The notes beneath the pieces are model-generated. The model did no database searches. It worked only from the letters and a program-made list of their open reading frames with translations, and was not told where the DNA came from. 5,959 nucleotides of DNA from the NCBI GenBank assembly GCA_020849855.1, contig JADZFO010000053.1, positions 1 to 5,959 on the forward strand, given 5' to 3'. The position numbers were made by a program, and so were the translations under genes. This DNA is from a bacterium. GTDB lineage: Bacteria > 4484-113 > JAFGCY01. Below, piece after piece: positions 1-5,595 of the stretch. Each line of letters starts with the position of its first letter. Within the stretch, counting starts at the first letter, position 1.

Positions 1-96
1 AACCCCGGCGCACATCGCAGTCGCTCGCAGGCTGCTCCTCCAGATCCGCTCGGTCCTCAGATCCGGCCAGCCATTCTTCAACCCGGAAAGTAGATC

Positions 97-119
97 CTCG
101 TGTTGACAAGTAACACGGT
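97..119. promoter_or_regulatory. Operator-like inverted repeat overlapping a TTGACA hexamer
   Basis: CGTGTT (99-104) and AACACG (112-117) form a perfect 6-bp inverted repeat around a 7-base spacer. It extends to 8 bp in RNA if one G-U pair is allowed (97-119). The hexamer TTGACA at 103-108 straddles the left arm. With CAAAAT at 125-130 it would make a weak promoter with a 16-bp spacer, so the repeat could be a repressor operator on an upstream promoter. It could equally be a small RNA hairpin; no U-tract follows, so it is not an intrinsic terminator. Function is inferred only. Confidence 0.3.
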
Positions 120-133
120 ATCTACAAAATCAA

Positions 134-161
134 GCGGGCTCCTGCTGCGCAGGCAGCCCGC
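134..161. repeat. GC-rich stem-loop
   Basis: GCGGGCT (134-140) pairs perfectly with AGCCCGC (155-161). Inside it CCTG (141-144) pairs with CAGG (150-153), leaving one bulged C and a 5-base loop. No run of T follows on either strand, so it is not a clear intrinsic terminator. Its right arm begins a 13-bp sequence that recurs downstream of the next gene at 1095-1107, so this may be one copy of a dispersed intergenic repeat. Confidence 0.4.
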
Positions 162-231
162 GCTCCGCGCCCAGATCCGACCTCCGACATACGACCTCCG
201 ACACTCCCCTGATCCTTTTTCTGCGATTTCC

Positions 232-260
232 TTGACAATCAGGCTTAGTCGTTGTATAGT
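232..260 (+). promoter_or_regulatory. Sigma-70 type promoter of the gene at 292
   Basis: A perfect -35 hexamer TTGACA (232-237) is followed after exactly 17 bp by TATAGT (255-260), which matches five of six -10 consensus bases. A T-rich stretch lies just upstream (about 214-231). Transcription would start near 266-268, giving a leader of about 25 bases that includes the ribosome binding site. This is the best promoter match in the window and implies strong housekeeping-type expression. Confidence 0.8.
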
Positions 261-280
261 ATCTTGTTAAGTTGTTCTGC

Positions 281-285
281 GGAGG
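281..285 (+). promoter_or_regulatory. Ribosome binding site GGAGG
   Basis: GGAGG lies six bases before the ATG at 292, an ideal Shine-Dalgarno arrangement. Together with the promoter just upstream it fixes the start of the gene. Confidence 0.85.
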
Positions 286-291
286 ATTGTC

Positions 292-1074
292 ATGTCTGCT
301 CACTCTGGCACCAGGCGCCTGCAGGAGGTTTTCAGCAACCCCGTCCTGGCGCTGCTGCTCTGGACCTGCGCTGTTACCGACCGCGTCGACCAGCAGCTCT
401 GCCGCCTGCTTGGCCTGCGGGATGTGGATCTGGAGACCCTCGAGGCGGTCTACGGCGACATGCTGAAGATGCTGCGCGCGCTGCGGGTCTGCGCCCCGGA
501 CTGCGGCGTTGAGGAGCTCGGCCAGGTGCTCAAGACCCACCTCGGCGCCGGCCTCCTGCAGGGCATGCTGCACCAGCGGCCGGAGCAGATGGAATACTCC
601 GCCCGCCTGCTGACCCGCCTGCCGCTGTGGATCCGCGACCCCGAGCTGGCCAGCCTGGAACGCGAGGCCCGGGTCAGCGCAGCCCGGGCGCGCATAGAAG
701 AGGTCAACCTGCGCCGCGAGGAAAGCGCGGCCCGCCGCCTGAACCTGCCGGCAACTGCGGCAACTGTGCCAGCAGCTCCGGCCGCCGTGCCAGCAGCTCC
801 GGCCCCCGTGCCATTAGCTCCGGCCCCCGCGCCGGAGTCCCACCTGCCCGCCTCCGCCGAGGTTAAATCCAGGCGCCCGGAAGGGCTAAAAGTGCTCATT
901 CCCGGTGCAGATGAGCCGGTGGAAGTTAAATCAGACAGCCCTGAGCCCTTGCTGCCGCCTGTCCCGCCAGCAGCAGATCCAGGCGCGGGTCGCCCGCAGG
1001 CCAGCGCTCAGCAGGGCCGCCGCAAGCTGCCCAAGGCAGCCCGCAAAGCCGCCGTCGCCGCCGGCCGACGCTAG
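292..1074 (+). CDS. Unrecognised cytoplasmic protein with Pro/Ala-rich linker and basic C-terminus
   Basis: I do not recognise this 260-residue protein. Residues 1-150 look mostly alpha-helical, with a hydrophobic stretch at 17-28 that is too early-interrupted for a signal peptide, a region with four cysteines (26, 37, 67, 71), and a charged Arg/Glu-rich helix at about 118-150 that could form a coiled coil. Residues 152-182 are Pro/Ala-rich and contain three seven-residue repeats (VPAAPAA, VPAAPAP, VPLAPAP; 159-179). The tail carries two EVKS motifs (190-193, 211-214) and ends in a basic segment, KLPKAARKAAVAAGRR, reminiscent of histone-H1-like or nucleic-acid-binding tails; DNA or RNA binding is inference only. 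The start is supported by GGAGG at six bases and a near-consensus promoter. No signal peptide is evident, so it is probably cytoplasmic. It is transcribed alone and converges on the TPR gene. Confidence 0.82.
   Translation: MSAHSGTRRLQEVFSNPVLALLLWTCAVTDRVDQQLCRLLGLRDVDLETLEAVYGDMLKMLRALRVCAPDCGVEELGQVLKTHLGAGLLQGMLHQRPEQMEYSARLLTRLPLWIRDPELASLEREARVSAARARIEEVNLRREESAARRLNLPATAATVPAAPAAVPAAPAPVPLAPAPAPESHLPASAEVKSRRPEGLKVLIPGADEPVEVKSDSPEPLLPPVPPAADPGAGRPQASAQQGRRKLPKAARKAAVAAGRR
766..828 (+). repeat. Three tandem 21-bp repeats inside the coding sequence
   Basis: Units are 766-786, 787-807 and 808-828. Units 1 and 2 differ by one base, and unit 3 differs from unit 2 by three adjacent bases (CAG replaced by ATT around 814-816). 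Each unit keeps the reading frame and encodes a VPxAPAx heptad in the Pro/Ala linker. Such an array can expand or contract without frameshift and so vary linker length. Confidence 0.9.
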
Positions 1075-1234
1075 CTAGGGGAACGCCGGCTGCAAGCCCG
1101 CGCTCCGGCGACTGCGCTCCGGTTGAAATTGCGGCGGACGCGCTGACTTGTCTTACTCGATGAAACTCGGTTTGCTCGGTTGCTCGGTGTGAATCTTAAT
1201 CCTGATTGCCGGTGTTCCGCAGCGAAGCTGCAGC
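1075..1234. other. Convergent intergenic region with iterated CTCGGT motifs
   Basis: This lies between the converging stops of the plus-strand gene and the TPR gene. CGCCGG (1084-1089) can pair with CCGGCG (1105-1110), and GCAGC (1219-1223) with GCTGC (1227-1231) around a GAA loop just beyond the TPR stop. Neither hairpin is followed by a T-run in the relevant direction, so no clean intrinsic terminator is visible for either gene. CTCGAT/CTCGGT occurs four times at 1156, 1166, 1175 and 1183. The 13-mer at 1095-1107 is identical to 155-167. Confidence 0.55.
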
Positions 1235-2266
1235 CTAAGCCCCGCCGTGCTCCTTCAGGCGCGCCAGGCGTGCGTCCTCCAGTTTCTCCAGCCCGCTGAG
1301 CTGGCTGAGCAGCTCATAGGCCCGGGCGAAGTGCGGCCGCGCATCCTCGGGGCGGCCAAGGGCCAGCAGGTTCTCGCCGATCTCCTCAAAGACATAGCCG
1401 TCCGCCTCGCCCAGGGCCTCGAACTCCGCCTGCAGGGCCAGCTGCTTGTCCAGGGCTTCCTGATAGCGTCCCATGCTGCGCAGGCAGCGCGCGACCGTCC
1501 ACTTGGCGATGCGCGCCGGCATACCGGTCGGGTTCTGCGCCAGGCGGAAGTCGACGCTCTTCTCCCACAGAGCCAGGGCCTCGTCATAGCGGCCCAGCTC
1601 ATGCAGGCTCCAGCCGGTGTTGTTATAGAGCGGGCCAAGCCACTTGCGGGCCTGCTCATCCTTGGCGGCTTCCGCCATCGCGATGGCCCTTAGGTTCCAC
1701 TCAAGGCCCGCGTCGCCGGGGCAGGCGATGCCCAGCATGTGGGCAGCGTCGCAGGCATAGTTCTCCAGCCCGGCGGTCTGGGCCAGTTCCAGCGCCAGCT
1801 CAAAGACCGGCACGGCTGCAGCGGGGTCGCCGGAGCTGTTGAGGGTCCGTCCGCGCTCCAGGCCCAGGCGTACCCGCGAGACACGCATATCCTCGCCGCG
1901 CTCCTCACCTTCCAGGATCAGGATCTCAGCCTTCTCCAGCCACTCCTGCGCCGCCGTGAAGTCGGCGCGCAGGCCGTGGGTGCGGGCGATCTGGGTCAGA
2001 AGCTGCGCCGCATAGTCAGTGCTGGCAGCATCAGCGCTGTCCTCCAGCAGCTTGCTGAAGGCGGCCTCGCTGGCCGCGGGGTCGCCGAAGTTCCAGAGCT
2101 TGTCGATCTCTGGCAGGGTCGCATTGGCCGGGGACTGCTCCATTTGCTCCTCCGAAGACTGCTCAGCGAAAGCGCTGCCCGGGGACAGGCAGAGGTAACT
2201 GAGTCCCAGGCAAAGCAGCGCCTGCAGGGCGGCTGCCAGGCATACACGCAAACTGCGCAGGCACAT
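1235..2266 (-). CDS. Secreted tetratricopeptide-repeat (TPR) protein
   Basis: This 343-residue protein is probably periplasmic or secreted. Residues 1-34 are a signal peptide: Arg4/Arg7, a hydrophobic core, then AFA before Glu35. None of its cysteines sits in a proper lipobox, so it is not an evident lipoprotein. The rest is helical, with TPR-like pairs at about 84-117, 137-170, 212-245, 252-285 and 289-322. The clearest show the GRYDEAL and GRYQEAL turns (225-231, 266-272) and LGRPEDA (303-309). TPR arrays are protein-protein interaction scaffolds; the partner is unknown. The first codon is ATG at 2266. No good Shine-Dalgarno sequence precedes it, which suggests translation depends on the upstream gene, whose stop is 24 bases away in the same frame. 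It is the second gene of a two-gene operon. The TPR assignment is firm; the role is not known. Confidence 0.9.
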   Translation of the reverse strand: MCLRSLRVCLAAALQALLCLGLSYLCLSPGSAFAEQSSEEQMEQSPANATLPEIDKLWNFGDPAASEAAFSKLLEDSADAASTDYAAQLLTQIARTHGLRADFTAAQEWLEKAEILILEGEERGEDMRVSRVRLGLERGRTLNSSGDPAAAVPVFELALELAQTAGLENYACDAAHMLGIACPGDAGLEWNLRAIAMAEAAKDEQARKWLGPLYNNTGWSLHELGRYDEALALWEKSVDFRLAQNPTGMPARIAKWTVARCLRSMGRYQEALDKQLALQAEFEALGEADGYVFEEIGENLLALGRPEDARPHFARAYELLSQLSGLEKLEDARLARLKEHGGA

Positions 2267-2290
2267 GTCGCAATAGTAGCGCCCGAAGTG

Positions 2291-4315
2291 TTAGGGCAGG
2301 GCGCTGATTGTTTCAGCCTGGCGTGCTTCTTCGGCGGCCTTCAGGGCGGCGGCCTTCAGCTCCTCGGGGCTGAAGCCCGCGGGCCAGAAGCGGCGTTCGC
2401 TGTTGTAGCGCGTCTGGCCCACTTCGTAATCGAGCAGGCTCGTGCCAAGGCGGCGGCAGCGGCTCTGCGGAAAGGTCTCGGCGCTGCCCTGGACCGTATA
2501 CAGCGGGCCGGCCGCAGGATCGCTGCCATAAAGGCTGAGGCGATAAGCCAGCGCCGGGTTGGCGAAGGGGCCGGCCAGGCTGTCCTGGACCCACTTCGCA
2601 TCGCCGGCAACGCCAGGCTCCCAGAGCAGGCAGCCGGGCTGCGGCGCCTCGCCCGGGCCAAGCACGCGGATCGCCGGCCAGGAAGCCGGCAGGTAGATGC
2701 TGCTGCCCTCCAAAGCGGCCAGGGCGGCCAGCGGGTCGCCGGGCCAGGCGTCAAGGTAGTCGCTGCCGCCCAGCGCGCTCAGGTCGGCCGGCAGGACGCC
2801 CTGCTCATACTTGTAAAGCTCGATGCACTCATACAGGCCCTGCAGCAGGGAGCGCTGATACTCCAGCAGCAGTCTCTCGCGCTCGGCTTCAGCGGCCTGG
2901 GCCAGCTGCTCGGCGCTGCCCTGGAAGACATAGCTCGCCGCGCTGCGGGCCAGGCGGCGCGGTCGTCCGTCGGCATACTGGTTCTGCGGGTCCTGCTGGT
3001 CCGGGCTGCGCATGGCGCGGTTGAAGGCCAGCTGCAGCGGCTCGCTGGAGTAAGCGCTCCAGTTACCGGCGCTGCCCGCCGGGCTGAGGGCCCAGTCCTG
3101 CTGGTTCTCGCTGACCGGGCTGAGGTTCTCTGGGCTGTAGTCCTCGCGCGGCCCATAGACACTCAGCACAAAGTTATGGCCGAAGGGCTGGCTGATCCGG
3201 TAATTGAACTCCAGCGGTGCGTTCTGGAAGACAAAGTCGCCGGCGCTGAAGCCGTCCTGCAGTTCCAGCCAGCGCATCGGCTGCCAGCCTTTCAGTGGAT
3301 TGTCCGGCCAGGCCGGCAGCAGGTGCATGGCCAGCAGGTCCTCGCGGCTGCGGATCCTCTCCCCCAGACCCGAGTGCATCACATTCGTCAGCGCGCTGTA
3401 GACCAGCCAGCCGGCCCACTGCTGGCAGTCCAGCAGCTCCTGCTCGCTCCAGTCCGTGCTGGCCCGGGCTTCAAGCACAGCGCGGTAGTCGCGGTAGCGC
3501 CTTTCGGCAGAAAGGCTCGTGCCCAGACCGTGGACAAACCAGTTCAGGCGGAAGTTCGGCCCATGCTCCTGGCCCGCGAAGTACTGCTGGTACCAGTCGC
3601 GGGCGGCGCTGCGGGCCCAGGCATCGCGGGCCGGGAAGTCCAGAATATCCTGGCGCGGGTACTTCGTCTCCGCCGGCAGCTCGGGGCCGGGCGGCGTATG
3701 CAGGCCGCGCAAGACCGCTGTGCCCGGCGGGACGCGGGCCCAGGAGTTGCCCGGCTGCGGTGCAACTGCCGCATCGACCTCAGTCTCAGCGCTGGCGCCG
3801 TAAAGGCTCACTTCAAAACTGCGCGCCCGCAGCCAGTCATCCACCAGCGAATAGGCCTCGGCCGGACAGGACTGCCAGACCAGCGCGCCGGGCTCGAAGG
3901 GGTCGTTCAGGTCCAGCACCCTGATCGGCCGCCACTGGCCAGTGGCATCGATGTCATAGGGGTTGGCCGGCCACTGGCAGAGCCAGCCGCCGTCCTCGGG
4001 GCCGATCATGTATGGCAGGTCCATGTCCGAAATGATCATGGCGCGCAGGCCCAGGTCAATGCAGAGGATCGCCTGCTGCTGGTAGGCCAGCAGCTCGGCC
4101 GCGGTCCAGCTCTCCCGGGGCCGCGCCTGCAGCGTGGACTGCATATCCAGCAGCTTCAGGGTCTCGGCTGCTGCCAGATCGCTGGCCTGCTGGCTCTCGC
4201 GGCGGCGGGCCTCCTGGTCCTGGCCCTCGCTGGTGGTCAGGGCCTGGGCCGGCAGGCAAAGCAGGCCGCACAGAGCGGCTGCCAGTGCGGAAATCAGGGC
4301 GCCATAAACACGCAT
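2291..4315 (-). CDS. Secreted protein with three pseudopilin-like modules
   Basis: This 674-residue protein has a signal peptide (1-25: MRVYG start, hydrophobic core, AQA before Leu26) and then three diverged copies of one module at roughly 70-173, 289-388 and 481-597. Each copy has, in order, a helical entry, WP-x-[ND]-P (115-119, 336-340, 524-528), a W..[IM]R.L strand (128-134, 344-350, 546-552), G-x-[LF]-[LV]-[WF]-[QE] (143-148, 359-364, 561-566) and [FY]-x-[VL]-S-[LV]-Y-G (167-173, 382-388, 591-597). ARSAA follows copies 1 and 2 (234-238, 456-460). The helix plus LP..LS.L...YLDAWPGDP of copy 3 (508-528) resembles the globular part of GspG-type pseudopilins, but the prepilin cleavage motif and hydrophobic N-terminal helix are missing. 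I do not know the family. I chose ATG 4315 over ATG 4387: it begins the signal peptide, has GGGGG five bases upstream, and avoids the neighbour's terminator. Confidence 0.85.
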   Translation of the reverse strand: MRVYGALISALAAALCGLLCLPAQALTTSEGQDQEARRRESQQASDLAAAETLKLLDMQSTLQARPRESWTAAELLAYQQQAILCIDLGLRAMIISDMDLPYMIGPEDGGWLCQWPANPYDIDATGQWRPIRVLDLNDPFEPGALVWQSCPAEAYSLVDDWLRARSFEVSLYGASAETEVDAAVAPQPGNSWARVPPGTAVLRGLHTPPGPELPAETKYPRQDILDFPARDAWARSAARDWYQQYFAGQEHGPNFRLNWFVHGLGTSLSAERRYRDYRAVLEARASTDWSEQELLDCQQWAGWLVYSALTNVMHSGLGERIRSREDLLAMHLLPAWPDNPLKGWQPMRWLELQDGFSAGDFVFQNAPLEFNYRISQPFGHNFVLSVYGPREDYSPENLSPVSENQQDWALSPAGSAGNWSAYSSEPLQLAFNRAMRSPDQQDPQNQYADGRPRRLARSAASYVFQGSAEQLAQAAEAERERLLLEYQRSLLQGLYECIELYKYEQGVLPADLSALGGSDYLDAWPGDPLAALAALEGSSIYLPASWPAIRVLGPGEAPQPGCLLWEPGVAGDAKWVQDSLAGPFANPALAYRLSLYGSDPAAGPLYTVQGSAETFPQSRCRRLGTSLLDYEVGQTRYNSERRFWPAGFSPEELKAAALKAAEEARQAETISALP

Positions 4316-4320
4316 CACTA

Positions 4321-4325
4321 CCCCC
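4321..4325 (-). promoter_or_regulatory. Probable ribosome binding site deciding the start at 4315
   Basis: On the minus strand GGGGG (complement of 4321-4325) stands five bases before ATG 4315. It is not a textbook AGGAGG, but it is the only purine-rich match near any candidate start and agrees with the signal peptide beginning there. No convincing promoter is seen between this site and the terminator at 4386-4423. Confidence 0.5.
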
Positions 4326-4385
4326 GGGCCAGGAATGGCTCTTGTCCAAGAGATGCACAGGCCTGTCCGCCTGCAACAACGCGGC

Positions 4386-4423
4386 AAAAAAAGAGGCGGC
4401 CGGGTTGATGTTCCCGGCCGCCT
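4386..4423 (-). terminator. Intrinsic terminator of the CAP lipoprotein gene
   Basis: The sequences 4394-4404 and 4413-4423 form a perfect 11-bp, mostly G-C stem with an 8-base loop (4405-4412). On the minus strand the stem is followed by one C and then seven T (complement of 4386-4392). This is a strong rho-independent terminator about 126 bases past the stop codon of the CAP gene. It separates that gene from the two-gene operon downstream, which must then have its own promoter or live on read-through. Confidence 0.92.
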
Positions 4424-4549
4424 GTCCGTATCCCGTACTCAACCTTTCCTAGGCCGGCGCCACGCGCCTTGATTACCCCTGGGACAGCAGTCCTCCTGAC
4501 CGCATGAACTGCACTCAGCCGGCCCTCCTGGCCCGCTGCTCACTTGCCT
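4424..4549 (-). other. 3' untranslated region of the CAP lipoprotein gene
   Basis: This stretch lies between the TAG stop at 4550-4552 and the terminator stem. I see no further gene, strong hairpin or repeat in it. Confidence 0.6.
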
Positions 4550-5389
4550 CTAGCGGTAGACGTCGCCGCGCTGGTACCACTCGGTCCAGGTCTCGGGGTC
4601 GTTCTTCGGGAACTGGGCGAAGTCCATCACGATGTGCACCGGGTGGGTGTAGTCGCTGTCGTCGAAGTAGACACCCACGCCGGCATGCGTCAGCTCGGGG
4701 ATCGCGATGATGGCGCGGTGCCCGGGGCTGTTCATCCAGCCGGTGACCACTTCGATGGTGTTCTCCTGGCCCTTGGCGCTGATCTCGCCGGCGCGGTTAT
4801 AGGGCGTGATGGAGACCGCGTCATAGCGGTCCCAGGGCGTCAGGCCCTCGGGGGTGTTGTGGCTGAAGTAGTCACGCAGCGCCATGTCGCGGGCCATGGC
4901 CTGGCCCAGCTCGTCCATGTGCGCATTGCGCTTGACCGTCGGCAGGCCCATCTTGACGCGCTCGGCGTTGACACCGGCGAAGATCTGGTCGGCCCAGGTC
5001 TGCAGGCTGGCATTCTGATATACGCCGGTGCCGCCGTGGACGAGGGTCGGCTCGAAGCAGTTCTTGAGCCAGCGGGTCGCCTGGCTGTCGCCGGAGGCGC
5101 TGCTGTCCTTATAGGACTCCACCGGCGGGATGGTGATCGTCGGCGAGAAGGGGAAGGGATGGCCCTTGCCTCCGCCGGGCAGGATGATGGTCGGGTCGTC
5201 GACGCCGTCATTGCCGCCGTTTCCGCCATTGCCTCCGTTGTTGCCTGTGTTGTCGGCGGGGTTGCCGATAGGCGTTGTGATTTCACTGCCGCCGCCGCAG
5301 CTGTTCAGCAGCAGCAGCATCAGCACCAGCAGTGAAAGTCCCGTAGTCACTCGCAGGCCAGCGGCCCTGCTTTTTCCCATGCCAAACAT
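4550..5389 (-). CDS. CAP/SCP-domain lipoprotein
   Basis: This 279-residue protein is a predicted membrane-anchored lipoprotein. Residues 1-30 form a type II signal peptide (basic Lys6/Arg8/Arg13, hydrophobic 18-28) ending LNS before lipid-accepting Cys31; Asn at the -2 position is unusual. A Gly/Asn-rich low-complexity linker follows (47-62). Residues about 135-260 are a CAP domain (cysteine-rich secretory, antigen 5, PR-1 superfamily). It shows VNAER (140-144), the helix ending FSHNTPEG (175-182) with His177, GE (201-202) as the equivalent of GEN, the signature WMNSPGHR (218-225) with His224, then GVGVYF (237-242) and the VMDFAQ strand (254-259). His177, Glu202 and His224 match the conserved CAP cavity. 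Bacterial CAP proteins of this type are extracellular; their activity is mostly unknown. The start ATG 5389 has AGGAG six bases upstream. The gene is monocistronic, with its own terminator. Confidence 0.93.
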   Translation of the reverse strand: MFGMGKSRAAGLRVTTGLSLLVLMLLLLNSCGGGSEITTPIGNPADNTGNNGGNGGNGGNDGVDDPTIILPGGGKGHPFPFSPTITIPPVESYKDSSASGDSQATRWLKNCFEPTLVHGGTGVYQNASLQTWADQIFAGVNAERVKMGLPTVKRNAHMDELGQAMARDMALRDYFSHNTPEGLTPWDRYDAVSITPYNRAGEISAKGQENTIEVVTGWMNSPGHRAIIAIPELTHAGVGVYFDDSDYTHPVHIVMDFAQFPKNDPETWTEWYQRGDVYR

Positions 5390-5395
5390 AGCCTT

Positions 5396-5400
5396 CTCCT
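5396..5400 (-). promoter_or_regulatory. Ribosome binding site AGGAG of the CAP gene
   Basis: On the minus strand AGGAG (complement of 5396-5400) precedes ATG 5389 by six bases. This favours that start over the in-frame ATG three codons later at 5380. Confidence 0.85.
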
Positions 5401-5465
5401 CACCACCCAGGTCGCCCCGGTTGATTAACCCTTGCGGTCACACCTCCGCGGAACTGCCAGACTGA

Positions 5466-5485
5466 ATCGTGCTTAACTTCACGAT
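5466..5485 (-). promoter_or_regulatory. Short hairpin in the CAP gene leader
   Basis: ATCGTG (5466-5471) and CACGAT (5480-5485) form a perfect 6-bp inverted repeat around an 8-base loop. It lies about 75-95 bases upstream of the CAP start, so it would be either a leader hairpin or a protein-binding dyad. Function is inferred. Confidence 0.35.
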
Positions 5486-5494
5486 GCAGTGCTG

Positions 5495-5520
5495 ACATTA
5501 GGTAGTATCCGCACTAATGT
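5495..5520. promoter_or_regulatory. Operator-like dyad ACATTAG-N12-CTAATGT
   Basis: ACATTAG (5495-5501) and CTAATGT (5514-5520) are a perfect 7-bp inverted repeat with arm starts 19 bp apart, close to two helical turns. The dyad overlaps weak promoter-like pairs on both strands: minus TTGATT (complement of 5526-5531) with a 16-bp gap to GATACT (complement of 5504-5509), and plus CTGACA (5492-5497) with a 17-bp gap to TAATGT (5515-5520). The geometry suits a dimeric repressor acting on the CAP gene, perhaps with a divergent transcript. The promoter matches are weak, so this is tentative. Confidence 0.35.
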
Positions 5521-5535
5521 GGGCTAATCAAGAGT

Positions 5536-5595
5536 GGCAGGCTATCTTTAATACAAAGAATACTCTCTTTAGGGCCTGCCTTAATCTGAGGCAGG
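5536..5595. repeat. Competing helices built from GGCAGG/CCTGCC copies
   Basis: GGCAGGC (5536-5542) pairs perfectly with GCCTGCC (5574-5580) across 31 bases. A small hairpin TCTTT/AAAGA (5545-5549, 5555-5559) sits inside. CCTGCCT (5575-5581) also pairs perfectly with AGGCAGG (5589-5595) around a 7-base loop. The central arm is shared, so the two stems exclude each other. A related short palindrome CAGGC-A-GCCTG follows at 5616-5626. No T-run follows either stem. Confidence 0.5.

Larger units (their letters stand above)
1..291. other. Upstream intergenic region with short repeats and hairpins
   Basis: No convincing gene is visible. All three plus frames are open from the left edge but close by about position 113 (TAG 91-93, TGA 104-106, TAA 111-113), so the 3' end of an upstream gene could lie here but cannot be identified. 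The octamer CAGATCCG occurs three times (41-48, 58-65, 172-179) and CGACCTCCGACA occurs twice in direct orientation (178-189, 192-203). The region also contains an operator-like inverted repeat, a GC-rich hairpin and the promoter of the next gene, listed separately. Confidence 0.6.

Noticed and set aside
130-899. Minus-strand frames opposite the orphan gene (130-573 and 450-899)
   Set aside because: They have Arg/Ser/Ala-rich translations without recognisable features, and the plus-strand gene has a promoter and a ribosome binding site. Treated as shadows.
1084-1110. Hairpin CGCCGG/CCGGCG as terminator of the orphan gene
   Set aside because: The stem is only 6 bp with a 15-base loop, and no T-run follows on the plus strand.
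4316-4387. N-terminal extension of the three-module protein starting at ATG 4387
   Set aside because: The start lies in the terminator U-tract of the upstream gene, and the extension would precede a complete signal peptide.
1739-4408. An 889-codon open frame on the plus strand, longer than any other frame here
   Set aside because: It lies antisense to both operon genes and runs across their boundary and into the CAP terminator. Its translation is Ala/Gln/Gly/Arg-rich with no domain or signal, as expected of an antisense shadow in GC-rich genes. The minus-strand frames have signal peptides, TPRs and internal homology.
5211-5250. Short GCC/GTT-rich tandem repeats as a possible CRISPR-like or microsatellite feature
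   Set aside because: They simply encode the Gly/Asn-rich linker of the CAP lipoprotein; there are no spacers and no repeat of array size.
4544-5335. A 263-codon plus-strand frame opposite the CAP gene
   Set aside because: It is antisense to a clear CAP-domain lipoprotein with ribosome binding site and terminator. Its C-terminal Gln/His repeat is the complement of the lipoprotein signal-peptide codons.
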